Shown here: piece by piece, positions 23,525-34,915 of the stretch
Numbering within the stretch: position 1 is the first letter of the stretch
How the letters are laid out: each line of letters starts with the position of its first letter
Source of the DNA: Lineus longissimus
Taxonomy: Eukaryota > Nemertea > Pilidiophora > Heteronemertea > Lineidae
NCBI RefSeq assembly: GCF_910592395.1
Contig: NC_088319.1
Coordinates: 5,516,001-5,580,000, forward strand
Length of the DNA: 64,000 nucleotides
Direction: 5' to 3'
Position numbers and translations under genes: made by a program
Notes under the pieces: generated by a model
Told to the model about the DNA's origin: nothing
Databases searched by the model: none
The model's input: only the letters and a program-made list of their open reading frames with translations

Positions 23525-24693
23525 TTTTATTGTAGGCCGTAGTGGACATAGATGCCGATTTATGTTCAAGAACATAATTATTTTATGTTCTAGAACATAA
23601 TTTGACCAATAGGAGAACAGGAATATTGTTCTAGACCGTTAATCAACCAATCACTGACCAGGAATAATGGTCTAGGACATAAATCAGCCAATCACAGTAC
23701 AGGCATTCTCTTCTAGACCAATAATCGACCAATCGTTGGCCAGGAATAATGGTCTAGACCATTAATCAGCCAATCGCAACCATCGTTTCCAATATTCAAA
23801 ATTAACGTCATCTTCGCATATTTTCGTGAATTTCCGGACGGCCGAAAGATCGTGTCATCAACGGCCAGTTTGGAATTGATCGAGGGGGCTTACCAGTAAA
23901 ATAGATTAATGTACAGTGAGGGTATTGGGTGTCAGATTCAGCACTAAGTCACATGGGGATGGCCAATTTAACAGCCCTCCCCCTCCTGCCTCCTATAGTC
24001 CCCTTTTACTGTTTACAAAGTTGTAGCCATCCTGAACCTATTAAACCAAGCTTGGGTTTAGATCTTGATATAAGATGTAAAAACCTTGGCGGTCAAGATT
24101 CTACAGGTCCTGAGAAGCAATAAACAATCAAAGACATTTGTGAAGGACTCTATGATTTGAGGGACTATCTTTTACTTCACACCACCGATGCGCTATGTGC
24201 ACAATGTGCAGCTAATGTACGCCGTGGTCATCCCTATCTATTAATAGACTTCTGCCCCAGTGACGTATTTACGACAAATCCCAAAACGAGGCCGTACCAC
24301 AGAATTGGTGCACCAGATATGATCAGCCAACAAGCGGTATTGATGTGGAATAAAATAGTTGTTAGAGTCGTCGTAAAATAAACGAAGCAACCGCCAAACT
24401 TTTCCAGCGCACGAGAAATACAAAATGCTTCATACGATGGTTGCGATTGGCTGATTTATGTTCTACACCATTATTCTTGTTCAGCGATCGGTCGATTAAT
24501 GGTCTAGAACTGAATTCCTGTATTGTGATTGGCTGTTTTATGTTCTAGACCATTATTCCTGGCCAATGATTAGTTGATTAACGGTCTAGAACAATATTCC
24601 TGTTCTCCTATTGGTCAAATTATGTTCTAAAACACAAATAATTATGTTCCAGAACATAAATTGGCATTTATGTGTCCACTACGGCCTACCATA
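23525..24693. mobile_element. 1.2-kb inverted-repeat element (MITE) inside the gypsy element
   Basis: The ends TTTATTGTAGGCCGTAGTGGAC and its near-exact inverse (GTCCACTACGGCCTACCATAAA) begin arms of about 250 bp that remain alignable. The arms are built from repeated TTCTAGACCATTAATC and CAGCCAATC phrases. CGCG flanks both sides and could be a 4-bp target duplication, but it is palindromic and adjacent, so the exact ends are uncertain. The core (about 23800-24420) has no transposase. It separates the integrase C-terminal part from the SGNH-like ORF. Confidence 0.7.
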
Positions 24694-24699
24694 AACGCG

Positions 24700-26150
24700 T
24701 ACGTGTACGCGCATTGTCACCGGACAGCTGGGCTACATCATCAGAGGATACGACCTCTGGGGCGCCTAGAGCAGTTTTCCCAAATTTTGGGGGAGCTAGG
24801 GCAGCATCGCCAGAAGCATCGCTCTCGGTCGCTGTCCTATCCTTCAAAGCATCAGCCCTGGTGCCACTCTGGTCGATCTCAGTCTCGCCAGCTTCTCCAA
24901 TCATTTCACGTTCATCGCTGGGGGCATTCTCAGCAATCTCCTGACTCACTGTTGGTGTTTCTACCATCAGTTCCCGGGTGAAGTACTTCTTCAACTTGTT
25001 TAAATGAACTACTTTCCGTTTTGGTCTTCTCCCTTCCTCAGGAATTATTTCGTAATTCACCTCTTACAATTATCGCAGTTCATTGAAGGGTCCTTTCCAT
25101 CGCCTATGTAATTTTGGTACATCACCTGGTTTGATATGATGATTCCGGAACATCACTAAGTCACCTGGCTGGAACGTGGCTATCTTGGTCTTAGTGTCAT
25201 AGTGATTTCGCTGCCGCCTCTGCGCCATTTTGAGGTTTTCCCATGCTCTTCGGTACGACGCCTCCAGTTTTTGTCTGAGGTGAGTCACATGGGTAGTTGA
25301 TTCAGAATGCTCTAACCCCTCAGTGCTAATCATCACATCCAACGGGATGGTCATCTCTTCTCCGAAAGTCATGGCAAAAGGTGTCTCGTCCGTTGATTCT
25401 TGAACACTAGAGCGAAAGGCCATCAAACAGGCAGGAAGATGGCAGTCCCAATCACGGTCCTCATCATTAACGATTGTGGACAGCATGTCTTTGAGCGTGC
25501 TATTCATATTCTCAACTTGACAATTACACTGTGGGTGATAGGCCGTTGTTAGGGTCTTCTGGATATTGAGGAGTTTACACATCTCTTTGAAGACAGCTGA
25601 TTCAAACTGACTCCCTTGGTCAGTGTGAATATTCTCAGGCACGCCAAATCGGCAAACATAGTCATTCACTAGGATCCGCGCTGAAGTTATGGTCTTTGAA
25701 CGTTTCATAGCCCAGGCTGGCCACTTCGTGAAGGCATCTTGTGCTACAAGGATGAATCGATGACCTCGTCGCGATGGCATTGATGGGGCCAATGAAGTCC
25801 AGGTGCAGTCGTTGATTTCTCCGCCCGACAGGAATACTTTGCAAGAGTCCACGGTTATACTTGCCCGCTTTGCATTCTTGGCACCTTCGGCAAGAGCGGA
25901 CGAAATCCCTCATGTGACGCTTGAGTCCTGGTCGCCAACAAATTCAGTATTCTTGATGCCCAAATGGCCACCGGCGAATCCTTCATGCACATCCATCAAA
26001 ATCGGTGTAACTGCACCCTTCCGCAATACTACTCGCTTCTCGTCCCTGTTCCCCAGGGTAGAGGTTGACTTTAGGTACAGGATACCGTCATTGATACCGC
26101 TGCTCGAACTGTGCCCATAAGGCACGCCGTAGTCTACTGCATCATTGGAG
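24700..26150 (-). pseudogene. Gypsy integrase (C-terminal part of pol)
   Basis: Reading leftward: the H2C2 zinc finger (VHEGFAGGHLG.. CRRCQEC, around 25880-26010), then the DDE core with QDAFTKWPAW, IHTDQGSQFES and the HPQCNCQVENMNSTLK block. The GPF/Y-like module follows, with GDLVMFRNH and RWKGPF near 25075-25160, and then a charged tail with VVHLNKLKKYF at about 25000. The DDE acids are present, but the frame changes at about 25.07, 25.8 and 25.9 kb, so it is a pseudogene. The reading frame toward RNase H is cut by the LINE. The gypsy sequence left of the LINE (GPSNDAVDYG) continues the phrase DDEDIGP at 46.88 kb. Confidence 0.85.
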
Positions 26151-26186
26151 GGTCCTCTGACTAGGCTTCTCATTAGAAGTTGACAA

Positions 26187-27299
26187 ATGTTCATACGCAT
26201 GGAATGTGAGGAAAGTGATGATACAAGACAGGACACAGTTGTGAATAAGAGGTATACTTTAAATGGAGTGCTGATTAACTTTTTGGAAAATCACCGCAGG
26301 CGAAATGCTATTGTGAACATATGTGACGGTCTTCTGCGCAACATTTCTAACCAGGACGAGATCGACACCGCCTATGGGGCAGTGGTCGATATTCTGCATG
26401 AGGAAATGAGTGATCTATTACCACATAGAAAAGTAAAAGTGCGTTTTAAAAATAAGCAAAGGAGAATAACAAAAAAACCGTGGTGGAATATGGAGTTAGA
26501 CAATATGTGGCGATTGTGTAAACACACTGAGAAAAATTTCTTCGATTACCTCTACGTTGTAGAGGCAATCGCGAATAAATGCGTGTGTTACGGCGGGAAT
26601 TTCAAATTCGAAGAGCGGATTTTGATAAACGGAATAGGCAGGTTCAGAGACAGTATGAAGCCAAAACAATGAATGAGATTGAGCACTTCAGGACGTCTAA
26701 CCCGAAGGAATTTTGGAGGCGGATTAAAGCGTTTGGCCCAGGGAAGCGTACCGAGGACGTTACATCAGTAAAAATGCCAGATGGTAGTATTTCCTTTGGT
26801 AAGAACGGTATCATGAAAGTATGGAAGGAAAAGTTTGAGGCCTTATATTATCCAACAAATGTTCAAGATCAGGCGGAAGGTCAGAATGACGGTGCATATA
26901 ATGAAATAATCCGAGACTTAAATAGTAGTGCAGGCCCGCCGGAACTTGATAACGATATACGGAGGACTGAAGTAGTGAAAGCCTTGGGTGGCATTAAATC
27001 CGGAAAGGCTACTGGTCCTGATCAGATTCCGAATGAGATACTGAAAAGTCCGAGAATGACTGACATATTACACCAATTCTTCTGTGCTGTGTTCAAGTAC
27101 GGAAAAACTCCTTCGATGTGGAACAACAGTATAATACTTCCGATTCATAAGCCGGGAAAAGACCGATCAGATCCGTTGAGTTATCGGGGCATAAGTCTCA
27201 ATTCAACAACTGGAAAAGTGTATAGTACGATATTGAACAACAGGCAAATGACCTTTATAGACGACAATGATTTGTTGGTCGATGAGCAAAATGGGTTCA
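26187..27299 (+). pseudogene. LINE ORF2, endonuclease-RT linker and N-terminal RT
   Basis: The first frame (26187-26672) has the linker region with KKPWWNMELD. A frameshift near 26.58-26.67 kb moves to the frame 26579-27299 with FWRRIKAFGPG, the fingers motif SGKATGPDQIPNE, WNNSIILPIHKPG and YRGISL. The frame stops because the Polinton is inserted exactly in the NGFRKG codons. Translation on both sides of the Polinton joins without loss once one GGAAAG copy is counted. It is inactive. Confidence 0.88.
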
Positions 27300-27305
27300 G
27301 GAAAG

Positions 27306-27591
27306 AGTAATAAGGAAACGAATGTACGACTATCTACGTCAAAACCTAGAATCATGGGCAAAAAACTTCACCCTTCATCATTATTCATGTACATTTGTCA
27401 AGAATCCACTGTTTTAACCCACAAACACTACCAAAAACCCAACATGGATAATTTCTGTAAACACTGGGGGGTCTTTGGTTTTTTTAATTTTTTTTTCCCA
27501 AAATCTTACCAAACTTACCAAACTTACCAAATACGTAAAATTGATAAAAATTGTTAAAATGGATAAAACAACAGGGTTCCCTATTACTTAA
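27306..27591 (+). repeat. Polinton left terminal inverted repeat
   Basis: The inverse copy is at 44850-45113. The inner part has a 10-bp tandem of TTACCAAACT (three copies) and the phrase GGTTCCCTATTACTTA. The left copy has about 18 extra bases (an AAAATTGTTAAAATGGAT duplication). The short open frames within it are not genes. Confidence 0.93.
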
Positions 27592-27612
27592 TGATTTTTT
27601 TTATTCTAAATC

Positions 27613-28695
27613 ATGAATGAAAGAATGTACAGTTATGTCTCTTTAGAGAAGTATTTCAGTCAAATGCAGTATTCCAATCCAATGAAACTTATGAAACAAA
27701 ATGGTTACATTAGACCAAGGGTTGAACCGTTACCGAAAATCTCTGAAGAAGATCCGGTCAAAGAGCTCGATCTTACAGTAACACCTATGAACCAGGTAAC
27801 ACCTATTACTCAGGTAACACCTATTACTCAGGTAACACCTATTACTCAGGTAACACCTATGAAACAGTATGATACATTCACAGGAAGTGATGCTCAATTG
27901 TGCCATAACTGCAAACGATGGACACTTTTTGAATGCCAGAAAAAACTGAATTTTGACAGGCCTGCCAAGCAACTTTACATGAACTGCAGGAATTGCAATT
28001 CGACCACTTACAGTGATGACTTTAAGAATCCAGAAATCACTATTGAGAACAAAACACGTTACTTTGACCACATCATCATAAACCTTGGCCAGACACGTCT
28101 GTCAGATTTATTGGTAAATGATTTGAAACATTTTGTTGAAAATAGGATTAAGGTTTACTTCTCAAGTCCAAGAAAATGGCTCTGTGCGGCCAGCTATGAA
28201 AAAACAGTCCTGAGTGCATTACGATTTGGTCTCGTTAAACTCAAACCCAATGATGTCTTACCTGGTCTAGAGTGTGACACTTATTTAGAAATTGAATTCA
28301 TTAACAGAGCAATTGGTAAACCTCAGTTGACCAAAGACAATTTCACAGATCTAAGAATGGTTTTCTTGGCATTCCTCAAATATCTTCATTACAGGGGAGT
28401 TAAAATTAACATAAATTACAAGCTGTTTTTACACCAAGCATTTAAAGCATTGAAAATTGATTATGTGGTATTGAAACCGAATCCAACTGATAAGGACCGA
28501 CTGGATGATTTGAACTCTCTATGGTCTGGTTTCTTAGGAAGTATTTTCTTCAAAAATTACAGGCTTGAATATGAAAATGAACAAGCAATCGATAAACAAA
28601 GTGAAATTTTATTGAAGGCATTAGAGGTGCAAGATACCAGTAAATGTTACCCTTTACCATGTAATCTAGAACTTGCCATTCTGTCCAGGAACTAG
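27613..28695 (+). CDS. Candidate VLTF3-like late transcription factor of the Polinton
   Basis: An intact frame of 360 residues. An N-terminal low-complexity part has a VTPITQ repeat (residues about 56-84, four 18-bp units). A zinc-ribbon layout follows with C97-x2-C100 and C125-x2-C128. After that come an alternating helical region with RYFDHIIINLGQ and the C-terminal pattern FINRAIGKPQLT..FLAFLKYL..NINYKLFLHQAFKAL. The order (zinc ribbon, then R-Y-x-H-F-like, I-x-G-x-P and N-Y motifs) is that of the poxvirus/NCLDV VLTF3 family of late transcription factors. This is a pattern judgement, not a search result. The start is preceded by CTAAATC. It is one of the few long Polinton genes without a lesion. 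Confidence 0.5.
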   Translation: MNERMYSYVSLEKYFSQMQYSNPMKLMKQNGYIRPRVEPLPKISEEDPVKELDLTVTPMNQVTPITQVTPITQVTPITQVTPMKQYDTFTGSDAQLCHNCKRWTLFECQKKLNFDRPAKQLYMNCRNCNSTTYSDDFKNPEITIENKTRYFDHIIINLGQTRLSDLLVNDLKHFVENRIKVYFSSPRKWLCAASYEKTVLSALRFGLVKLKPNDVLPGLECDTYLEIEFINRAIGKPQLTKDNFTDLRMVFLAFLKYLHYRGVKININYKLFLHQAFKALKIDYVVLKPNPTDKDRLDDLNSLWSGFLGSIFFKNYRLEYENEQAIDKQSEILLKALEVQDTSKCYPLPCNLELAILSRN

Positions 28696-28703
28696 ATATC
28701 CTG

Positions 28704-28758
28704 TGAAGGATTTTCCTGTAAAGGATTTTCCTGTAAAGGATTTTCCTGTAAAGGGATT
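28704..28758. repeat. 15-bp tandem repeat before the second Polinton gene
   Basis: Three to four copies of GGATTTTCCTGTAAA between the stop of the VLTF3-like gene and the next start. Its role is unknown; it is one of many short tandem duplications in this Polinton. Confidence 0.85.
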
Positions 28759-28788
28759 TTGACTGGAAGTAATTTTCCTTTCAAATAA

Positions 28789-30042
28789 ATGAATACCCAG
28801 GCAGTCATTGAACAACAAATGAAACAAATCGGAGTAATCCCAGTTAATGGAGTGACTCCAGTTAATTCTAGTTTAAATTCAGTTAATTCTAGTCCGAATC
28901 TAGCTAATCCCATTGCAACTAATTACCAACTAACTTTCAACATAACACTGCTAATTACCAACAGAATTACACTACAAAGCAACAAGCTTCTAACAAGGCG
29001 TTAACTAGTTCAAATTTAGTCAGTTCTAGTCAAGGCCTAGTTAACCCTAGTTGCCAACAAAGCTCGACTAGCTCTCAACAAAATTTAACTGATAGTGGCC
29101 TTAAAGCTAATTTTACTGAAACTGGACATAAACCTAAACAAGACCTCGAAGTTCTGGTGGCAACAGGTAAAAGCAAGGATTTCCCAAATAAACAGTTTAC
29201 ATTTAATGACTTAGACGCAATGAATGAGAAGGAAGTATTGAAACACCATAGAATCTACCTGACAAAGATGGCTGCCAGACTTAACGATTCATTGGGTAAG
29301 ACAGTCTTAAAAACTTACACTAAATTAACAAAGTTTTTCTTGCCTGTTGATGACGAAGACCAGCTGTACGAAGACCTAAGAAATGATTACATTGTTACCA
29401 ATGAATTGGATAGATGGTTAGGATGGTTGAGTTTGAGAATGGGTGCACTAACTGCTCTTGCCTCATCAACACTGATCACTTTAGGGCATTGTCAAGAAAC
29501 AAAATCTGCTAATGAAAATGAAAATTTCATAAGATTAAATGGGAGTGGAACCGAACATGGAAGTGGATCAGGACAAAGTCCAGAGAGCAGAGACCGAGAG
29601 CATAGCTCGAGTGACAGACAGTGAAAAGCCCATTAAGAGAGCAAGAACAGAAAAACAAATTGCATGGTCTCGAGAATTAGGTAAAAGATCTCAGGAATTC
29701 AAGAAGTCAAAAAAGGAGAGGTTTACTTGGAAAGATGATGAATCCGGGAAAGATGAACCCAGGAAAGACGATGAACCCGAACAAAGTTTAACTCAACCAG
29801 AGCCTGAGGTTACCACAAATACTGAAGTTCCAGGAGTACAACACTGTATGTCATTTTAGCTGCATTTGGTTTTGCAGTCATCATTTACTGCTCCTAAGAT
29901 TAAAACTAACAAGAAAGTACGAGAGGCTAGTAAACCAGAAGTGAGCAAATTAAAGGGTAGTAAACCAGAAGGTAGTAAACCAGAAGGGAAAGATAACTGT
30001 TACACAACTCCTAAAACATGTAATCTTAGTTTAATGGAGTAG
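28789..30042 (+). pseudogene. Conserved Polinton protein of unknown function, broken
   Basis: It begins at TAAATG. The first frame (Asn/Ser/Val-rich) ends at 29004. The coding signal moves to another frame by about 28960-29624, with QFTFNDLDAM, YEDLRNDYIV and ASSTLITLGHC. It returns to the first frame at about 29539-29859 with a Lys/Glu-rich tail. A TAG at 29857-29859 is followed in the same frame by 60 more codons with ASKPE and GSKPE repeats to the stop at 30042. The middle block resembles a conserved Polinton protein family whose role I do not know. Two frameshifts and a stop make it a pseudogene. It could also be two overlapping genes, but the low-complexity joins argue against that. Confidence 0.55.
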
Positions 30043-30068
30043 AATTTATTCAAGTGATACAGCAAGAA

Positions 30069-30968
30069 TTACTCAAACACACTATTCTTAGTTTCAAGTG
30101 AAAAATTTAAAGTAACTGAGCTACCTCTGAAATTAACTATTTTACCATTCTCATCAGTGATTTCAAATTTGACTTGATTTGTACATTTTTTGTTCACTAT
30201 TTTCTTGCAATTGAGTTCATATCTCTGGTATTGTACATGATCACCATCTTCAACAGGAACGATACATAAAATGTCAGAAGGTTTATTGTTGTAGAGGGTC
30301 TTAGCTTTGTCAACCAAATTTGATCTTAAGAATAGTTCTTTTCTGTAAAAGTTAAGTGGCTTGGCGGAGTAGTATTTTCCTTTCTTGTTGAATGCATCTT
30401 GTTTAAAGCCGAACTATTCATTTACCACATGACCAATGTGTGAGAAGAATGTTTTGCCAGCTGGTGTATCATTTGCAACATCATGAAATATGATATCAAG
30501 GTCAAAGTATTTGTCCTCTGCAAGTTCAAGGACTAGACAATTTTTGTCACAGTAAATTTTAACATGGTTTATTCCATTTTCTTTTATGTATGTTTGCCAT
30601 TCCTCACAAAACGAACTTAAACTAAAATGACGAGAGAGTGGAAAATCAGATTGTCTTTTTTTAATCATTGTTCTAATAGATGGGTTATCTAAAAAATTCA
30701 AACAAAATTCATCTGGCGTCGCACCTGGTGTATGGTTAATGTCTTCAATGCACTGTTCCATTATGGTTGCATTCCGTGGTTTTTTAAGCTTAAACTCTTC
30801 GTAAAGAAACATGAATACTTTGGCACTCGCTGGCAGGATATCGCTTGTCCACCACGAGTTGTAAAGCGCTATCGATTTCAAAGTGATCGATTTTATGTTC
30901 AATGGGTCTGTTAAGTTAAGCTCAAATATGGCTTCATCGCATTCATTCTCAAAAATTATGAAGTCCAT
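30069..30968 (-). pseudogene. Second penton-like (single jelly-roll) capsid candidate, nonsense-broken
   Basis: The frame runs from the ATG at 30968 (upstream TTAAATAGAA) to the stop at 30069, with one in-frame TAG at 30414-30416. Around the stop and beyond, the wording parallels the protein at 39100-39864: NE-x-FGFK, NKPSDIL against GKPSDVL, and the C-terminal ITDENGKIVNFRG..VTLNF against LRDENNDIIDLNG..VQYQLTF. The two are therefore paralogues sharing a C-terminal domain typical of Polinton minor capsid or fibre-like proteins. The aligned residue at the TAG is Leu in the paralogue, so a single T to A change would explain it. The N-terminal 180 residues are distinct. Confidence 0.55.
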
Positions 30969-30981
30969 TTCTATTTAATTA

Positions 30982-31066
30982 GTTAAACATTCATTAAGGT
31001 TAAACATTCATTAAGGTTAAACATTCATTAAGGTTAAACATTCATTAAGGTTAAACATTAATTAAA
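30982..31066. repeat. 17-bp tandem repeat between PolB and the penton-like gene
   Basis: Four full copies of TTAAACATTCATTAAGG and a partial fifth, lying upstream of the TAAATAGAA start motif of the gene at 30968 and just after the PolB stop. Confidence 0.9.
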
Positions 31067-34000
31067 TCACTGTAATCAATGTATTTTTCATGGTAAATAC
31101 CAAAAGGCAATGTAGAGATGCCATCCTCTAAGATGAAACGCTTATCAACGAAAGGACTTAAGCTTTTCTTGTCAATCTCTTCCAGATACATTTGATGCTT
31201 TTCTGACCTCAGATGACGCATTTTGTGATTAAAAGTCATAGTGTTTTCAAGACAATCAACGTAGTCATCAAATGTAATAGACTTATTCACTACATTCTTA
31301 GCGATTCCCTTCAATTTCTTTGTTTCTAAATTTTTAGTCGAGCCTTGCTCTCCAGACATAGGCTTGGTTCTGTATGCATACATCTTACTCCTCAAGGCAA
31401 TAAATTCTATCATTTCGTCTCCTCCAAGCTCATCTTTAAAGTGGCCTGGCACTTTCTTCTTGCTAGTGTCGTAAAGAGGATTATACTTTGGGTAATTACT
31501 GAAGTCGAAGTAATCCTTTAACCCTTTGAGGTCTGCTGTTAAATCGTCTGTTTTGATCTTTAAAAGGAAAGAATCCGTGTCCAAATAAAGAAGTTCTAGG
31601 TTTTTCTCACCAAAGTGAGGTTGAAGTATGTTGTAGTAGAATTCATACATCAGCAGCTTGGACAACTCCAGTACTGCAGCTCCTATGTAGATTGGCTTGT
31701 TAAACCTTATTGATGTTTTCCTCATGCAAATTGCCGCGCTACTTTCGTCAAAGATGTTAATCGATGAAAACCTGGGACTTGCCATGAAGTTCTTGGCACT
31801 TTCCCTATCTGTCACCAGTTCAATTTCTACCCTGTTCCTTACGTTTTCACATGTCTTTCCGTAGAAAGCATTGTTCATTAATTTGAATTAATCTTTCTCG
31901 AAATCAGTAGTAGAAGCCATCCTCTTTTTAGTGTTGAAGTCGATGTATGATTTCAACCACTTTGATTGTTTGAAACTGATGAAAGAATGGACCTTTTTCA
32001 GTATCATTCCTTGCTTTAAGTAAAACTGTAAAAGTCTGTAATGCACGATGTAGTTGGTCTTGTCCTTCTGTGTGAGGATAAATTTTTCTACCTTTGAACT
32101 CTTCTCGTCACCAAGTAACTCTTTCTGGTAAGGACTTAATTCGTCGTCGTCTATGAAAAGCGATTCTGGACAGAATGGAAAGTTCTTTGACTTGAACTTG
32201 ATTTCCTCTGGATAACCTAAATCTACTTCGAAAAGATATCCTACTTTACTGTCTTTAGGAATTGACATGATATCCTGATAAGTTATGTTTGCTTTGATCA
32301 TGGTATCGTCAAACATTTGAAAACTGCCGTAAGGCTGACTTTCCATCATTGCCCAGCCATAGAGATTATTTGCGTCTATGTAGAGTAGTTTATGGTGTTC
32401 ATCTGCCTTGACATGTCTTGTTCCCATCACACCTGAAATTCCACCTCTTATTGCCTTTTCAAAAGTAAGTAGGATATCGGTATCGGTAAGAAGTTCGAGA
32501 TTTATGTCTGTGTGTTTCAATCCGGCTAACCAGGTCAAGCCAGGTGCTGAATAGCAGTGACAAGGATCGATCTGGAAATTGTTTAAATTAACGTCCCTGA
32601 ATTTCTCGAATAAATCAGCTAACAAAAGAACGTCTGTTTTGAGGTACAGGTCGATGAACTCTCCATGATTTCTGATATTGAAATGATCCCATATGTCTTT
32701 GGATTTTAGGTAAACTGAATCATCCGCCATTTCATTCTTCAATTCATCAAAGAACATAGACTTCTCTAAGTGAGTAACATTGTAACTTTCATGTGATGTG
32801 TAAAATGAATAAGGCACTGATCCTTTCTTCCTCAATAGTTTAAAATCGTCAGGATTTGGGTAAGACTCCCTTGTTATCTTAAAGTCATCATCTTCCATAG
32901 ATTTGGTGATGTTGTCCAATCCAGACTGTAAGAATCTGTAAGAGTCTAAAAATTTAAAACAACCTAACTCAAATGAAATGTACTCTTCTGCGTTTTTAGC
33001 AAGAAACTTCAGTTTCTTGTTTGACCTAGACATCAATTCTCTGATGAATAGGTGAGCATCGTAATTACTGTGATTGTGAAAAAACACTGGAACGAACATG
33101 GCTTTCTTCTCGTTCAAGTTGCAAGCTTTGTGAGCAGCACCTCTGTATTCTCCATTGTAGTGATTGTGATCTTGAACTCTGTCATCACCTAAAAATTCAT
33201 TGCAGTAGTAACAGTTTGTTTCTTGTGAGTATCTCACCAAATCTTCGTCTGTCATGTTGGTGAGAGGAATGTTGCATTTCAGTAGAGTTGAGAACGTCTC
33301 TTCCATTCTGAGTAACCAGTTACAGAAAACGTCAACTACATCAGCACCTCTGTAACAGAGATACTCACTGGCGTAGATTTGTGAGTAGTCAGAGTGAACG
33401 TAAACTCCAACTGCTGACGCAATCTGTTTGAATAGTTTTTTAGTGACACCGGTATCATTTGAGTACTGATCATTCACTGAGTTCTCTCTAAACTCTGTCC
33501 GATTTGTATTATCATTGACTGTTGTGCTTATCGCTTCGAAATCAGCATAGATTACAAAGGGAACTCTGTTCTTGAATGAGTGCTTTTCAAACTTAAGTTG
33601 TGACCATTTACTATTTGGTTGAGGCAGACTGATCTTACAGTAATCGTGTTTTCCACATTTCAATTTCTAGTGTAGATTTCTTGTAAAAGTAATTCATGCA
33701 TCTCCTACAAATGAATACACTATTCCTGTCAGTCTTGAAGAATAGATTTATGTCTCCTATGTACATGAAATGATCCTTGAAATACAACAGATCGATAACA
33801 TCATCATCATCGTGGTTCTTAGAGAGGTAGAGTGGTTCCAGCTTTGCGGCATAAATGCTTTCAGCCCATTCGTTCTCTAACTTGAACACATTAATCTTGA
33901 TACCATTGTCTTGTTCGATCTTAGGGATATCTTTTTGAACACACACAGGAAATGATTTGATCTTTATCGAGCTTTCCTCGTTTTGAAAGTCCATGTTGGG

Positions 34001-34774
34001 ATAGATTTCAGTGACGTTTCTGTCGTTTTTGTATTTGGCAGCCAAAAGACTCCATAGAAAACATTTTTCATCATTTGATTTCACATTAATGACAGCTTTA
34101 GTTCGGAATGGTAAACTAGTGTAGTGACCGCCTTTACATTTCTTGTAGGAACATATCGTGAGATCGCACGACTTGATTTCATTTAAACTCAGGCCACTTC
34201 CTTCGAAGTATCGTTCCTCAATCGCATCCTTTATGTAGTTCAATTGACTGTTTAGGGCATTAATTGCCTGGTTTCTTGAAATTATTCTTTCCATTGGAGA
34301 TTGAATAGGATAGATCGCCTTTTCGCCAGACCTGTCAAATTCAGCTTTAACTGAAATACTTATTTTATGATGGTAATCAGTTAGCTTGAAGAGAATTTCT
34401 TCTAGTTTACCTCTGTACTCGAAAACGTGTTTTGCCTGTTTGCTAATTTTCAAACGAATGGTAACAACTGGTTTACCAAATTCTTTTACCACTTCGATAT
34501 CCTTCACATTCTTTATGCTCTCCAATTCCTTAGCCTCGAATCGGACTTTGTCCTGAGAGCGTAGCTCTAGTTCAAGTTTCTTGGTATTTTGTAGTAGAAT
34601 AGGGTTAGGTAAACACAGTGAACGAGAACTCGAGTCTGACTGGCTTGTTAACTCCATTCTTTGGTGCCCTTCCATTCTTTGATGCCCTTTGGTTTTCCTA
34701 TGTGCTGAAAGATTGCTGTATGATATCTCCTTGTTACATGTTGAACAATGTATTTTCTCATTTTTATCAACCAT
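31051..34774 (-). pseudogene. Polinton DNA polymerase B (protein-primed type), broken
   Basis: About 1240 codons in three pieces. Piece 1 (34774-33635) begins with a C2H2 finger (C10, C13, H25, H31) and ends with the CRRC motif. Piece 2 (33663-31888) has exonuclease motif I D41-F-E43, an HNH-like knot CYYC..DHNH..CN (151-182), motif II N200-Y-D202, motif III Y340..D344, and polymerase motif A DANNLYGWAM (D430). Piece 3 (31878-31051) has motif B MNNAFYGKT and motif C YLDTDS (D100, D102). Pieces 1 and 2 are separated by a frameshift near 33.65 kb, pieces 2 and 3 by one in-frame TAA at 31888-31890. Catalytic residues are intact. The start follows CTAAATAGAA. It would replicate the element from a terminal protein primer. 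Confidence 0.93.
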
Positions 34775-34915
34775 TTCTATTTAGGATAACAAAAATTATT
34801 TAATTACATTTTCAGACATTTTCAACATACATCGGGGGTGCTGATGGCAATAATGCTGATCCCAGTGATGGTGGTACCGATAATGGTTGAGGATAATAGT
34901 GATAATGGTTATTAA

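Noticed and set aside
24661-24981. Plus-strand frames beginning in the inverted repeat (MSTTAY-type starts at both arms)
   Set aside because: Both come from the shared terminal repeat of the MITE and are antisense to the integrase tail or run into unrelated sequence.
29846-29877. A 32-nt mini-intron (GTATGT..TTTTGCAG) at the TAG of the basic Polinton protein
   Set aside because: Removing 32 nt would shift the frame into an early stop, whereas the frame is continuous across the TAG; a nonsense mutation fits better.
30977-31066. CRISPR-like direct repeats
   Set aside because: The 17-bp units are head to tail with no spacers; a plain tandem repeat in a eukaryotic element.
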